Part shown: positions 11,855 to 23,354 of the stretch, in pieces
How the letters are laid out: each line of letters begins with the position of its first letter
Position numbering within the stretch: the stretch's first letter is position 1
Source of the DNA: Cocos nucifera
Lineage: Eukaryota > Streptophyta > Magnoliopsida > Arecales > Arecaceae
Direction of reading: 5' to 3'
Assembly: GCA_006176705.1 (NCBI GenBank)
Contig: QRFJ01000482.1
Coordinates: 186,001-250,000, forward strand
Length of the DNA stretch: 64,000 bases
Notes under the pieces: model-generated
The model's input: only the letters and a program-made list of their open reading frames with translations
Database searches by the model: none
Told to the model about the DNA's origin: nothing
Position numbers and translations under genes: made by a program

Positions 11855-12890
11855 ATATATTAATTTTAGTAAATTTGTAATTCACTGCTCTTGATATTAT
11901 GGGCAAGAATTATCTATCTTAGATTCTAGATGCTGAAATGTATCATAATGCTATGAATCTTAAAAGCATGATTCAAGAAGCAAATACCGCATCCTTGCAG
12001 GATCACATGAAATATTTAATTTTTCTTTGATATCATATTGATAAAGATTTAAAGGTTCAATACCTTATTATGAAAGATTCACTAGTATTATAGAATAACC
12101 TAAAGAAAAGATACAACCACCAAAAGATAGACATTCTTCTAAAGGCATGATATGATTGGATGCATCTAAGGTTGCAAGATTTAAAAAATCATTTCTAAAT
12201 ATAATTTTGCTTTATTTTGGATCAGCTCATAGTTAAAACCATGTGGAGAGAATACAACAGATGATGATATATTGGAAAAGATATTTTCTATCTTTCACGC
12301 CTCAAATGTGCTCCTATGGTAACAGTATCGAGAACGCAGATTTAAAAGATATTCTGAACTGATTTCATGCTATTTGATAGCTGAGCAGAATAATAAATTA
12401 TTATTAAAAATCATAAGTCTCGTTCAACTGGCTCTACACCATTTCTTGAAGTGAATGCTATGTCGATCCAAAATAATGAGTATAGGTATGAACGAGGTTG
12501 TGGGCAAGGTTGTGGATGTGGGCGTGGTCGTGATCGTGGTCTTGGTGGTTTTAAGAATACCGGGGCAAGCTACTTAAAGTGACAACATCCAAAACCAAGT
12601 ACAAGCTTGGATCAAGAAAAAAGGTATAGCCTAAAAAGAATGTTTGCTATAGATATGGAATGAAGGGTCATTAGTCATGTACCTATCGTATGCCAAAGCA
12701 TCTGGCAAATGTATATCAAGCTTTCATAAAAGATAAGAAAAAGAAGCTGGAGATATATTTTACAGATTTATTTAGTGATAATGATGGCAATCCAAATGTG
12801 CCTTCTTTTGACATCTCCGACCTTTTTACCCATCTTAAAGAAAAAATTGACCACATAATCATTAATGGAGAAATAGTCAAAGAATAATTT
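11855..12890 (+). pseudogene. Copia-A gag (capsid/nucleocapsid) remnant
   Basis: Translation across three frames gives a copia gag: L-D-I-M-G-K-N-Y-L-S near 11885-11920, Y-D-W-M-H-L-R-L-Q near 12150-12180, and a glycine/arginine-rich run (12480-12560). A degraded zinc knuckle follows at about 12645-12690 (C-Y-R-Y-G-M-K-G-H-stop-S-C, second Cys changed). The C-terminal piece 12690-12887 is open for 65 codons. Gag would form the virus-like particle that encloses element RNA. At least eight stops or frame shifts are visible. The start is inferred from family alignment because no clean ATG remains. Confidence 0.8.
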
Positions 12891-13009
12891 CTACTATATT
12901 TTTTTTATTTCAATAAAGTATCTTGTCCATGTACTTATGTTTTGAAATTAATAAATATACTATCTTATAAAATTAATATCTTATTCATTTTCTAGATTAA
13001 ATTTGAAAA

Positions 13010-14400
13010 TAAATATGGAAGAATTTTGCATAGCTGATAGTGTTACAACCCACACTATACTTCGGGATCAAAATACTTTTCATAATTAACCTTTACAAAT
13101 GAAAATGTAAGTATAATTTTTGGTACTTCTAATATAATTGAAGGCTTTGGAAGAGCAATTATAATACTATTAGATGGTATAAAGTTAAAAATTAGGAAAA
13201 TTCTTTACTCAGTACAGTCTAGAAGAAAATTTATCAAGTTTTAAGGATATCCGTCAAAATGGGTATCATATTAAGACAAAAAGTGAATATGATAAAAAAA
13301 TTTTGTGCATTATTTCTTATGATTCAAATAAAAAACTTGAGTTAGAAAAAGTTTCTATTCTTTTGTCTGAATTATACTATGCGATGATTCGTGTAATTAA
13401 AATAGATATAGTATAGAACCAGAAGTTCACTAACAAAGAAATGTTTATTCTCTGGCATGAACAACTTAGTCATCCTGGATCAACAATAATGTGCAAAATT
13501 ATTGAAAACTCAAATGGATATTCATTAAAGAACTAAAAGATTCTTCTAACTAGTGATTACTATTGTTCTGCATATTCACTTGGAAAATTGATATATAAAC
13601 CTTCATTTACAAAGTTAGCAATTGAATCTCCTACATTCTTACAAATAATTCAAAGAGATATATATGGTCCAATTCATCCCCTTTGTGGATCATTTAGATA
13701 TTTTATGATCCTAATTAATGCTTTCACAAAATGGTCTCATGTCTCCTTGTTGTTCACTCGAAATAGTGTATTTGCTAAATTACTTGCTTTGATAATACGA
13801 TTACAATTATAATTTCTCAAATTTTCTATAAAATCTATCCAATTAGATAATGTAGTTAAGTTTATTTCAAAAGCCTTTGATGACTTTTTCATGTTAGTTG
13901 GAATTAATATTAAGCATCATGTTGCTCATATGCATACTCAAAATGGCCTAGCGGAGTCATTTATCGAAAGGTTGCAGCTCATTGCTTAACCATTATTGAT
14001 AAAAACTAAGTTGCCTGTATCTATTTGGGGGCATGCTATTTTACATGCTGCATCACTAATTCGAATTAGACCAACTACTTATCACAAATATTCTCTACTA
14101 TAACTTATAGTTGGTCAACAACCAAATATTTAACATTTATAGATTTTTTGTTGTACTGTATATGTTCCAATTGCTGCACTATCCCAAAAATCTAAGATGG
14201 GACCTCAACATAAACTTGGAGTTTATATTGATTTTGATGGTTCATTTATCATTAGATATCTTGAACCTCTGATGGGTGATATATTCACTACTTGATTTGC
14301 AGATTGTCAATTTAATAAAATAATATTTACGTCATTAGGAGAAGATAAAAAGGTACCAGAAGCACCACGTAAGTTATTATGAAATATACCAAACTTATTA
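13010..14400 (+). pseudogene. Copia-A protease and integrase remnant
   Basis: A retropepsin-like motif A-D-S-V-T-T-H (about 13030) sits where copia proteases carry D-S-G/A-x-x-H. It is followed by the pre-integrase zinc region with W-H-E-Q-L-S-H-P-G (about 13450-13480), then the integrase core. The core shows D-I-Y-G-P-I (first acidic residue, about 13660), L-D-N (about 13845, second) and N-G-L-A-E (about 13945, third Glu), all recognisable. Many stops break it; the longest open part is 74 codons (13588-13812). Integrase would insert the cDNA into chromosomes. Confidence 0.8.
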
Positions 14401-14879
14401 TTTCTTGATTCAAGAATGAATTAGTGTGAACTAAAAGTTATTATGGAATGTACCTGATGCATTTACAGATATAAGAAAGATATGCAAATCTTATATTCCA
14501 GCTGAAAATACTTTAGCTTGGATAGAAATCCTAGTAGGACAATTGGACCCTATGGCTATAGAATAACCTGCATCATGCTTGAAGCGTGGAAGACCACTTG
14601 GTATAAAAGATAAAGTTCTAAGAAAAAAAAATTCAAGTAAAATGGTACATGAGAAAAATAAAATTTCTGAAGCAAGATAAACTATTGATGATATAACTTC
14701 TATGGATAACCAAATTGTTATAAATAAAAAAATTTAATCGAGGCTCTTGAAGCAGTCCAAGTGCAAGAAAATAATAAAATTTTAATTAGCTATACATCAA
14801 AAGATGAAATATGAGATCTAAAAGAATTTATTATTGATAATGTATTAATTTGCTTACGCAATAACATTTAGTATTGCTT

Positions 14880-15720
14880 GTGATGATCATGAGAGCCAAA
14901 AAGAATTAACGAATGCCAACAACGGGATGATTGAAAAAAGTAGAAAGAAGTAATTCAAGCATAATTAAATTCTCTCCATAAACATAAAGTATTTGGATCT
15001 ATAGCTCAAACTCTAAAGGACATTAAATCAGTTGGCTATAAATGGGTGTTCACAAGAAAGTAAAATGAATTAAATGAAATCATAAGATATAAAGTATGAT
15101 TAGTTGTACAAGGCTTCTCACAAAGATCTGAAATTGAATTTGATGAGACATATGCTCCTGTGATGGATGCCATAACTTTTAAATTTTTGATAAGTTTAGC
15201 AATAGAAGAAAGGTTTGATATGTGCCCTATGGATGTAGTCACAGCATATTTATATGGATCCTTAGATTGCAATGTGTACATAAAAATCACTGAAGAATTT
15301 AAAATATATGAAATAAAAGATTTAAATTCTCGCAATATGTATTTAGTTAAATTATAATGATCTTTATATGGATTGAAACAATTTGATAGAATGTGGTATA
15401 ATAGACTAAACGAATATTTATTAAAAATAGGATACTCTAATAATTCAATATGCCCATCTATTTTTATTAAAAATTTTAATACTGAGTTTGCTATCATTGT
15501 TGTATATGTAGATGATTTGAATATCATCAAAACTCCTAAAGAAGTTTAAAAGGCTGCAACTTATTTGAAAGAAGAATTTGAAATGAAAGACTTGGGTAAG
15601 ATAAAATATTGTCTTGATCTTTAAATAGAATATGTGTCAAGTGAAATTTTTATCCATCAATCAGCATACTAAAAAGGTTCTAAAATATTTTTACATGGAT
15701 TAAGCTCATCCACTTAGGTT
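14880..15720 (+). pseudogene. Copia-A reverse transcriptase remnant
   Basis: The RT signatures run in order: G-Y-K-W-V-F (about 15035), A-P-V-M-D-A-I-T-F (about 15155), D-V-V-T-A-Y-L-Y-G (about 15230), S-L-Y-G-L-K-Q (about 15360) and the catalytic V-Y-V-D-D-L (about 15505-15522). The two catalytic aspartates of Y-V-D-D are intact. Stops occur at about 15061, 15355-15360 and 15549. Open minus-strand frames over this region are shadows. Confidence 0.85.
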
Positions 15721-16510
15721 TTCTATGGTTGTGAGATTGTTTGTTTTGAAAAATATTTCTATTCGATCCAAAAAAGAGAAAGAAGAACTTTTTGATCCTA
15801 AAATACCATATTTAAGTGCAATTGGGGTACTTATATATCTTACTAATTATACTTAGTCTAATATTATCTTTGTAATAAATTTATTAGCAAGATTTAGTTC
15901 TATTCTTACTCGAAGATATTGGAATGACATTAAGTATATCATGCGCTATCTACATTGTACTGTTGACATAGGTTTACTTTATCCATATAATTATGAGCAC
16001 CAATTATTAGGATATGTTGATGCTAGTTATTTATTAGATCCTCATAATAGCAAGTCACAGGCTAAATATATTTTTATTCATGATGACTGTGCCGTCTCAT
16101 GAAAATTTATAAAATAGATAATGGTTGCAACTTCATCCAATCATTGAAAAATTCTTGCGCTCCATAAAACAACTCGTGAATGTATTTGGTTAAGAACCAT
16201 GATTCAATATATTCGAGAATCATATGGATTATCTTGTATAAAAAATATCCCATCGGTAATATATGAAGATAATGCTGCATATCTTGGACAAGTCAAAGAA
16301 GAATTTGTTAAAGGAGATAGAATTAAATATATTTTACCAAAGTTCTTCTATACTCATGAGCTTAAAAAAAAAGATGACATTAATGTGCAACAAATTCACA
16401 CTTGTGAACATTTAACTGACTTATTCACCAAAATGCCCCCAACTATGATATTTAAAAAATTAATTTATAAAATTGAGGTGCGATGGCTCAAAGACCTAAG
16501 TTGATTATAA
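15720..16510 (+). pseudogene. Copia-A RNase H remnant
   Basis: L-S-A-I-G-V-L-I-Y-L (about 15815), Y-V-D-A-S-Y (about 16010) and a long open C-terminal part 16199-16504 with E-D-N-A-A (about 16265) and H-T-C-E-H-L-T-D-L-F-T-K (about 16400-16435). This is the usual copia RNase H and C-terminal signature, the domain that degrades RNA in the RNA/DNA hybrid. The polypurine tract and 3' LTR follow about 200 bp later. Confidence 0.8.
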
Positions 16511-16704
16511 AGTTGGTCTTCAAGGAGAGTACTATATTCTTTTTCTTTCATCTTGGTTTTGTCCTATTGGGTTTTCCAAGTAAGATTTTAACGAGGCAGT
16601 ATGTCCTAAATAATTCAATAGAATGTTCCTTGGCTAAGTTTTTTTCCCATAAGATTTTTCTTAACAAGGTTTAATGAGGCACCTTCTTCATGAAGGTGTC
16701 ATCC

Positions 16705-16713
16705 AAGAGGGAG
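16705..16713 (+). promoter_or_regulatory. Copia-A polypurine tract
   Basis: aagagggag directly precedes the 3' LTR start tgttataaatgg at 16714. It would prime plus-strand DNA synthesis. Confidence 0.8.
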
Positions 16714-16856
16714 TGTTATAAATGGACGTTGAAGCCCATATGGATGACTCCCTAGAAATTAGAATGAGAAATATTATTTTCTTTTATAAATGAATGAGAA
16801 ATGTTATTTCCTTTTATAAATGAATGAGAGATATTATTTTCTTTATAATTTAAATT
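16714..16856 (+). repeat. Copia-A 3' LTR, first part
   Basis: Nearly identical to the start of the 5' LTR (from 11298), beginning tgttataaatggacg. It stops at the Tat LTR and resumes at 55528. Confidence 0.9.
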
Positions 16857-17722
16857 TATTGGGGATAAATCCACTCCTACCGAAATTGATAAGATATCTA
16901 GTCATAAGATGACCCCATCTAGTGGTGACTACCATGAGCGAACTTCAGCCAATATTACCGCATAACTCACAAGGTATTAATTCCAGACCTCACCCAAACT
17001 AGCTTGAATAACAAAGGCAGCCGAATTCCTCAGCTATAAGTCGTTAACTCCTTCCAGTCAAATTTCTTCCAATCGAACTCCTTCCAGCCAAACTTCTTCC
17101 AGTTGCCAATCAGGCTCCTTCCAGTCGATCTCTTTTCAGTCAAATTTTTTTCAGTAGATAAGTTAGCCACCTTACATCCTGGACATCAATCGAGCAGGCT
17201 TAAACAGTAGAGGAACCCTAACATCAACACAAGTTCAACCCCCAATATAGCGGATATCAGTTAACATGCAGATGACCTTAGAGAAGTCTCAACCTCTCCC
17301 AAGCTACTAAGATGTGAAGTTCTTCACTAATTATAATGGTTCCATCCAAACTTTGACTATTAATTTTCAACTGCCTGGAAGTCACGATAAATCACAGTCC
17401 ACTCTTTATAATAAATTTCACGTGACCAGAATAGCCCACTACCAGATGGTTATGGCTGTCACCATCACTTTGTGACATACTCCATCTATATAAGGGACCC
17501 TCCAGATATGTTTTGCTCTAAGCTTTGCTTCTTTGCCATTATCCTACTCTTTTTTCTTCTGAGTACTCCATTCCAATTGGCCAGAAAATTGACTTGAATA
17601 TTAGAGGATCCTGTCGGAGCTACCCACCTCTGATTTGGGCTTTGCTTTGCAGATCTCATCGATGATCTCATCTGCTCCAGCTCCAATAAATTCTGACACC
17701 AGCATCATTTTTTGCACCAACA
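16857..17722 (+). repeat. Tat 5' LTR
   Basis: It begins tattggggataaatcc and ends tttgcaccaaca. It contains a TATA box (tatataaggg, about 17484) and a run of imperfect 16-17 bp units of the ccttccagtcaaattt type (about 17050-17160). It matches 54662-55522 along its length with many substitutions. Confidence 0.9.
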
Positions 17723-17725
17723 AGA

Positions 17726-17745
17726 TTGGTGCTAGAGAAAGAACC
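17726..17745 (+). promoter_or_regulatory. Tat primer-binding region
   Basis: ttggtgctagagaaagaac begins three bases after the LTR, where the primer tRNA should bind. I could not assign the tRNA from memory. Confidence 0.5.
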
Positions 17746-17854
17746 TCTTGAGCTCTTGTTTTAAAAGAAGTGCTCAATCGAGTTGAGTCTTTTTTTTTTC
17801 TTTTTTTTTTAATTCTTCAGATCTCTTTCTCTTGATCTTTCTTTTCTAGTGAAA

Positions 17855-19480
17855 ATGCCATCAAAGAAGACAACAACCGACAATCTACTACTTTCATAGC
17901 CAGATTTGGCTCAGATCTATCTGCTTTGACCCCATCACCGACATTGCAGCCCCCTCCACCAGCAGTCATGATGGATCCAAAGCAATTCAACCTATTGGTA
18001 CAATAGGTTAGGGGCCTCATCAAAATGGTGCAGATCATGCAATAGCCTTTGGCATCAATTCTGCTAGAGAAGTTCTTACCGGAGCATCAAGAATTGGCAC
18101 GGAGAAAGCCTACCTGGGTGAGCAGGCCCGTAACCCCTGAGAAGAGAAAGCAAAAGGTGGAGAGCCCCTGTTTTGATCATGATTCTCCTCTTGGAGAAAC
18201 TCTCCCCATCTCCAGCCGACGCCCCTCTAAGATCTACGATCGAGATGATGCTCTCGATTGAAAACTCCAAGAGATGAGCCGACAAATCAAAAAGCTCTGC
18301 CATGTTGCCTCGATCCATGATAATGACATCTACATCGATCCCTCCTCTGCCCAAATTATGAAGGAGCCCATTCTGCCGAACTTCAAGCTCCCTCAACTAA
18401 AGAGTTAGGATGGGATTTTTGATCCGATCGACCATCTTGAGGCCTTCTAGATCATGATGCTGCTCCATGGCACACTTGATGTCATTCTTTGTCGAGCTTT
18501 CTTCTCTACTCTAAAGAAAGCAGCAAGGAGTTGGTACTCGAGGCTTAAATCAGGTACTATTTTTTTTGACCAGCTAAAATATGAATTCATGGCTCATTTC
18601 ATCAATAGTCATCGATAGAGATGAGGTTCGAACTTTCTCGTCAACATCAAGCAAAAAGAAGAAAAGTTCATTCGAGCCTATGTCAACCACTTCATTGTTG
18701 TTACCATAGAGGTCCAAAATCTGGAGCAATTTGTTGCCATGGCTGCACTGAAGGGCGATCTTCAGAAGAATAATCTTCTTCTTTTTCTTAAAAAAGAAGT
18801 ATCCTTGAGACTTTGCTGACATGCTATCCCGAGCCGAAGGCTATGCTTGGGCGGAGAAAGCCTTCAAATTGAAAGATGAAGAAGCTATAAAACAGTGGTA
18901 GGCAGGCAAACCCAGCAAGTCCATAATTGGAAAAAGTCAAGTGAAGCTTGGCTACGCTCTCGAACCCCTGCTGAGCACAAACGAGCCTAGACTCTCCCTC
19001 GAGCTCATCAATAAAGAAGTCTAGATAGAAGACCGCGATGGAACTCCCTCCTTAGAAGATTTCATAATTATGCTCCTTTGAATGCCACAAAGATCCAAGT
19101 ACTGATGGAGATAAAGGAGCAGCTACCAAGGCTAGAGAGATTACAGAGTTATCCAGCTAGACGCAACCCCAATAAGTATTGCCTTTACCATCATGACCAT
19201 AATCACGATATTGAAGAATGTATCCAGCTTTAAGATGAGATTGGAGCATTGATTAGAAGAGGTCGGCTGGATCGATTCAAGCATTGATCAGAAAGAAGGA
19301 AAGATCAATCGAGAGCCCCACCCAGTCTGAACCACCTCAGAGAGATGAGCAGTAAGAAGATCGACCCCCACTTGGCATCATCAATACTATTATTGGGAGA
19401 CATCAGTGGGGGAAGTCAGTGGATCGATAGAGTTAGCAAAAAATTAGTGGACTGAAGAACCTATCACTTTCACAGAAGAA
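17855..19480 (+). pseudogene. Tat gag (capsid) remnant
   Basis: The first ATG after the leader (17855, M-P-S-K-K-T-T) probably starts gag. Recognisable blocks are P-I-D-H-L-E-A-F (about 18425), M-L-L-H-G-T (about 18460), C-R-A-F-F (about 18490), K-K-A-A-R-S-W-Y-S-R-L-K (about 18515-18550), A-M-A-A-L-K-G (about 18735) and C-L-Y-H-H-D-H-N-H-D-I-E-E-C (about 19180-19220) near the C-terminus. These match the capsid of plant Tat gag-pol polyproteins. About ten stops and frame shifts break it. Gag would make the particle shell. Confidence 0.85.
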
Positions 19481-19499
19481 GATGCTCAAGGGGTATAGG

Positions 19500-20115
19500 T
19501 TTTGCATAATGACATGATTATAGTAACTTTAAATATTGCAAACTATGATGTATACTACTTTTGAATTAACAATGAAAGCTCTGTTGATGTCTTATTTTAT
19601 GATGCTTTCTCTAAAATGTTCATATCTGATAGTAGGATGGGTTCGATGAATTTTCTATTAGTTGGGTTCACTAGCGACATAATGCTAGTTGAAGGAATAA
19701 TAACTTTACAAGTTATGGTGGGTCAGTACTTAAAGCAATCTAGAGCTCAAGTTGATTTTTTGATGGTCAAGACCCCTTTTGCCTACAATGCAATCCTTGG
19801 CCGGCCTGGTTTGAATGCACTCTGGACAGTTGTCTCAACTTATTATCTAAAAATGAAGTTTACAACAGGATCTGGATTTGGAGAGGTTCAGGAAGACCAA
19901 GCTTTGGCTAGGCATTGCTACACCATTGCCTTGCAAGGAGGGAAGCAAGTAGGTCCCTGTTTGGTGGACGGACTTGATGCCTATGATGATTTGACTGAAG
20001 AGCAGGGGGAGCCCATCGATGATCTTGTAGCAGTTTCTTTGAATGATAGGAATGAGGATCATACTGTCTAGATTGTCTCCAACTTAAAAGGAGAAATCAG
20101 GAAGTAACTCATCTC
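19500..20115 (+). pseudogene. Tat aspartic protease region
   Basis: The longest intact piece of the element is 151 codons at 19616-20071. The active-site region just upstream (about 19570-19600) reads I-N-N-E-S-S-V-D-V-L-F-Y, where families have D-x-G-S-S; the catalytic Asp is changed to Asn. Further on come I-T-L-Q-V, D-F-L-M-V and Y-N-A-I-L-G-R-P-G-L-N-A (about 19785-19820), the C-terminal signature of gypsy proteases. It would cut the polyprotein, but is inactive as read. Confidence 0.85.
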
Positions 20116-21070
20116 TTTCTTGCAAAGGAATGTTGACCTTTCCGCTTGGGTACCTACAGATATGTCAGGAATTGATGTAGAAGTGACAGAACATTATTTG
20201 GGTGTAGATCTCAAACATCGACTAGTGAAGCAAAAGAAACACAGCTTTGCACCAGAGAGACTGAAGGCCATCATGAATGAGGTTAATAAACTACTTAAGG
20301 TAGAGTTTATCTAGAAAGTGTCTTACCTGTATTAGATTGAAAACATCATCCTTATCAAGAAAGCTAACGGCAAGTGGAGGATATGCATAGACTTCATAGA
20401 TTTAAACAAAGCTTGGCCAAAAGATAGCTATCCTTTGCCTAGAATTGATCAAATAGTGGATACAACTTCAGGCCACAAACTTCTCACCTTCATGAATGCC
20501 CTTTTCAGTTATAATCAAATATTGATGGCACCAAAGGATGAAGAGAAGACCACTTTTATTACTAATTGTGGTCTTTATTGTTACAGGATCATATCCTTTG
20601 GGCTCAAGAATGTAGGTGCAACTTATTAGCACCTAGTTAATAAGATTTTCAAAGAGTAGATCGATCGCAACATGGAGGTCTATGTAGACGATATGCTGGT
20701 TAAAAGTTGATCTTCATCAAATCATATCGCCGACCTTGAAAAAACCTTCAACATCTTTTGGAGGTACAAAATGAAGCTGAATCCTACAAAATGTACTTTT
20801 AGAGTGATCTTGAAGAAGTTTCTAGGATTTATGGTGTCAAAGTGTGGCATTGAAGGAAATCTATGAAAGATCAAAGCTGTCCAAGAGATGACTACCTCAA
20901 AAATAATAAAAGAAGTTCAATGCCTTATAGGCAAGGTGGGAGCCCTGAATCATTTCCTCTCAAGATCGATAGAATATTGCATGCCCTTCTTCCAAGTACT
21001 AAAATAGCTCAAGAACTTCAACCGAACTTCTGAGTGTCAGTTGGCCTTTAAAGAATTGAAGAACTACCTT
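20116..21070 (+). pseudogene. Tat reverse transcriptase remnant
   Basis: Blocks in order: K-K-H-S-F-A-P-E-R (about 20235), W-R-I-C-I-D-F-I-D-L-N-K-A-W-P-K-D (about 20375-20430, family D-Y-T/R replaced), Y-P-L-P-R-I-D, F-G-L-K-N-V-G-A-T-Y (about 20600-20630), catalytic Y-V-D-D-M-L-V-K-S (about 20680-20710) and K-L-N-P-T-K-C-T-F (about 20775). The catalytic Asp pair is present. Stops at about 20313, 20333, 20628 and 20659 break it. Confidence 0.88.
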
Positions 21071-21079
21071 AGCTCACCT

Positions 21080-21500
21080 CCATTACTCGCCAAGCCTAAA
21101 CCTAGAGAAGAATTATTCTTGTACTTAGTAGTATCACCAGCAGCTATTAGAGCCATCCTGATTGGAGAAGAAGCTAAAGTCTAGAAGCCAATCTATAACA
21201 TTAGTCGAGTTCTACGGGATGCGAAAATAAGGTATACCAAATTAGAAAAACTAGTATATGCCTTGTTGATTGCAGTCAGAAAGCTTCGACCTTATTTTCA
21301 AGGGCATATAATTACTCTTCTCATTGATCAACCTATTAAGATAGTTCTGCATTGGCCTGATATCTTAGGGAGGATAGCAAAGTGAGCGATTGAGCTAACC
21401 AAATTTGATATCATTTTTCTATCTCGATAATTCATTAAGGCTCAAATATTTGCCGACTTCGTAATAGAGTGCACCATCCTAGATGCGGCCGAACCTAAGC
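21080..21500 (+). pseudogene. Tat first RNase H domain remnant
   Basis: L-F-L-Y-L-V-V-S (about 21115), R-Y-T-K-L-E-K (about 21230), R-K-L-R-P-Y-F-Q-G-H (about 21280) and A-D-F-V (about 21455) match the RT-linked RNase H of gypsy elements of this lineage. The acidic residue of the usual L-Y-L-x-D/A motif is not conserved, as is common for this degenerate domain in the Tat group. Confidence 0.75.
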
Positions 21501-21554
21501 ATCAAGAAGTTAGTATTCCAGGCACCCTTGAAGAGAAGGCTGATTTTTCTAAAG

Positions 21555-21835
21555 ACTTCTGGGCATTATATGTGGATGGTTCATCTAATGCTTTTGAGGT
21601 TGGTGCAGGCTTGATTCTCATCAATCGAAAAGGAGTTGTAGTGGAGTATGCATTACGCTTCAACTTTTTCGCCACTAACAACGAGATAGAGTATGAAGTC
21701 CTGATTGCAGGACTAAGAATAGCTAAAGAACTGAAAGTAGAATATCTGAAAGTTTATAGTGACTCTCAGTGGTTAAGGGGCAAGTCAGTAATAATTAGGA
21801 TGCCTGAGAGGAAAGCCTGAAGAAGTACTTGAAAA
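21555..21835 (+). pseudogene. Tat second (additional) RNase H domain
   Basis: Open for 82 codons (21572-21820). It contains L-Y-V-D-G-S-S-N (first Asp, about 21570), N-N-E-I-E-Y-E-V-L (Glu, about 21680) and V-Y-S-D-S-Q (Asp, about 21755-21770), a complete D-E-D acidic set. An extra RNase H after the first is a published hallmark of Tat-lineage elements. It is cut off by a frame shift just after the third acidic residue. Confidence 0.82.
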
Positions 21836-22089
21836 AGGTAAGAAGCTTGATCTTAGCCTTTAATAGTTTTGATATCTAGTAGATCTTCAGGGTAGAGAAC
21901 ACTAGAGTTGATCTTCTCTCAAAGTTGGCAACCTTGGCCCCAAATGAACTACCGAATGAAATTCTCTATGATGTTCTGTAGTACCCAAGTTCAAAAGAGT
22001 CCCAAGTAGTAATGCAGGTCAACCATGAGCCCAACTGGATTGACCTGTTGATTTCTTATCTCAAGGATGGAGTTCTTCCAAGAGATCCC

Positions 22090-23245
22090 AAAAAAGCTTG
22101 AAAACTGAGAAATCAGACCTCCTGCTCTGTCTTGTATGAGGATAAGCTATACAATAGATCATACTCCCTGCCACTCCTTAAATGTCTTTGACCTTTCGAA
22201 GCTGGTTATGCCTTGAAGAAAGTCCAAGAAGGGATATATGAAAATCACCTAGGGGCTAAATCTTTATCTTATAAACTACTTCGATAGGGATATTATTGGC
22301 CAACAATGCACCAGGATGCTATAGAATATGTGAGAAAATGCGATTATTGCCAAACAAATACAAATATTCAGAGACAATCGGCTTCATTGCTCACACCTTT
22401 AAATACCCCAAGACGGTTTGCACAGTAGAAAATGGATATACTTGAGCCTTTTTTCATAGCATCTGGATAGCAAAAATTTTTTTTGATGGCAGTAGATTAT
22501 TTTACTAAGTGGGTTAAGGCCAAACCTCTAGTAAAAATCACTGAAGCTAAAGTGCATGACTTCGTTTGGAAGTTAATTGTTTATAGGTTTGGTCTTCCTC
22601 GAATGTTAATCACTAATAATGGATGCCAATTTATGGAGACAAAGTTTGCTGAGTTTTGCGAAGATCTGAATATATCTCACCACTTCACATTAGTAGCTCA
22701 TCTGCAAGTGAATGGTGAGGCAAAAGTAATCAATAAAACATTGCTTTAAGGGATAAAGACAAGATTTGAGAGGGCAAAAGGCACATGGATAGATGAACTT
22801 TATCATGTGCTTTAGGCTTATCGAACTATCTAAAGATTATCTACTGGAGAAACGTTGGCCTTCAGAATGGAGGCAGTTATTCTAGTCGAACTCCAGCTTC
22901 CTTTAGTGCGGTTGAAGCCTTTAATGAACAACGCAACTTACAAGATCTTAGGATAAATCTTGATCTGCTGGAAGAAAAATGAAAGAAGGCTCAGATCCGA
23001 ATGATAGCTTACAAGTAGAAGATAACTCGCTACTACAATTCAAGAGTCAAAAACAAGACATTCAAAGTAGGAGACCTAATGCTTCGATGAGAGGATATCT
23101 CACAATCCCAAAATCAAAGAAAGCTCGTTCCAAACTCGGAAGGTCTTTATGAGGTCGTGGAAATCATCCGATCAAGAATATATTATCTGAAGGAGCTCAG
23201 AGTAGCTACACTACCATGGCTATGAAATTCAAAAAATCTATGAAT
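22090..23245 (+). pseudogene. Tat integrase remnant
   Basis: The N-terminal zinc region reads E-N-H-L-G-A-K-S, G-Y-Y-W-P-T-M, C-D-Y-C-Q (about 22240-22355). The catalytic core shows K-M-D-I-L-E-P-F (first Asp, about 22433), L-I-T-N-N-G-C-Q-F (second position changed from Asp to Asn, about 22605-22635) and N-G-E-A (Glu, about 22712). An 88-codon open piece lies at 22483-22749. A C-terminal part continues to about 23240. The mutated second acidic residue and stops make it inactive. Confidence 0.85.
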
Positions 23246-23354
23246 GTATTATTAGTAATTATATCTCAATAAAATTTTCTTACTTTAATATCTTTGTCTT
23301 TGGTGCAAAATTGTGCAATGACAGAGAATTACATAAAATAAAATTGAAGGTCTC

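Noticed and set aside
15036..15530. 164-codon minus-strand open frame
   Set aside because: It lies opposite the copia-A RT with the Y-V-D-D motif; a shadow frame.
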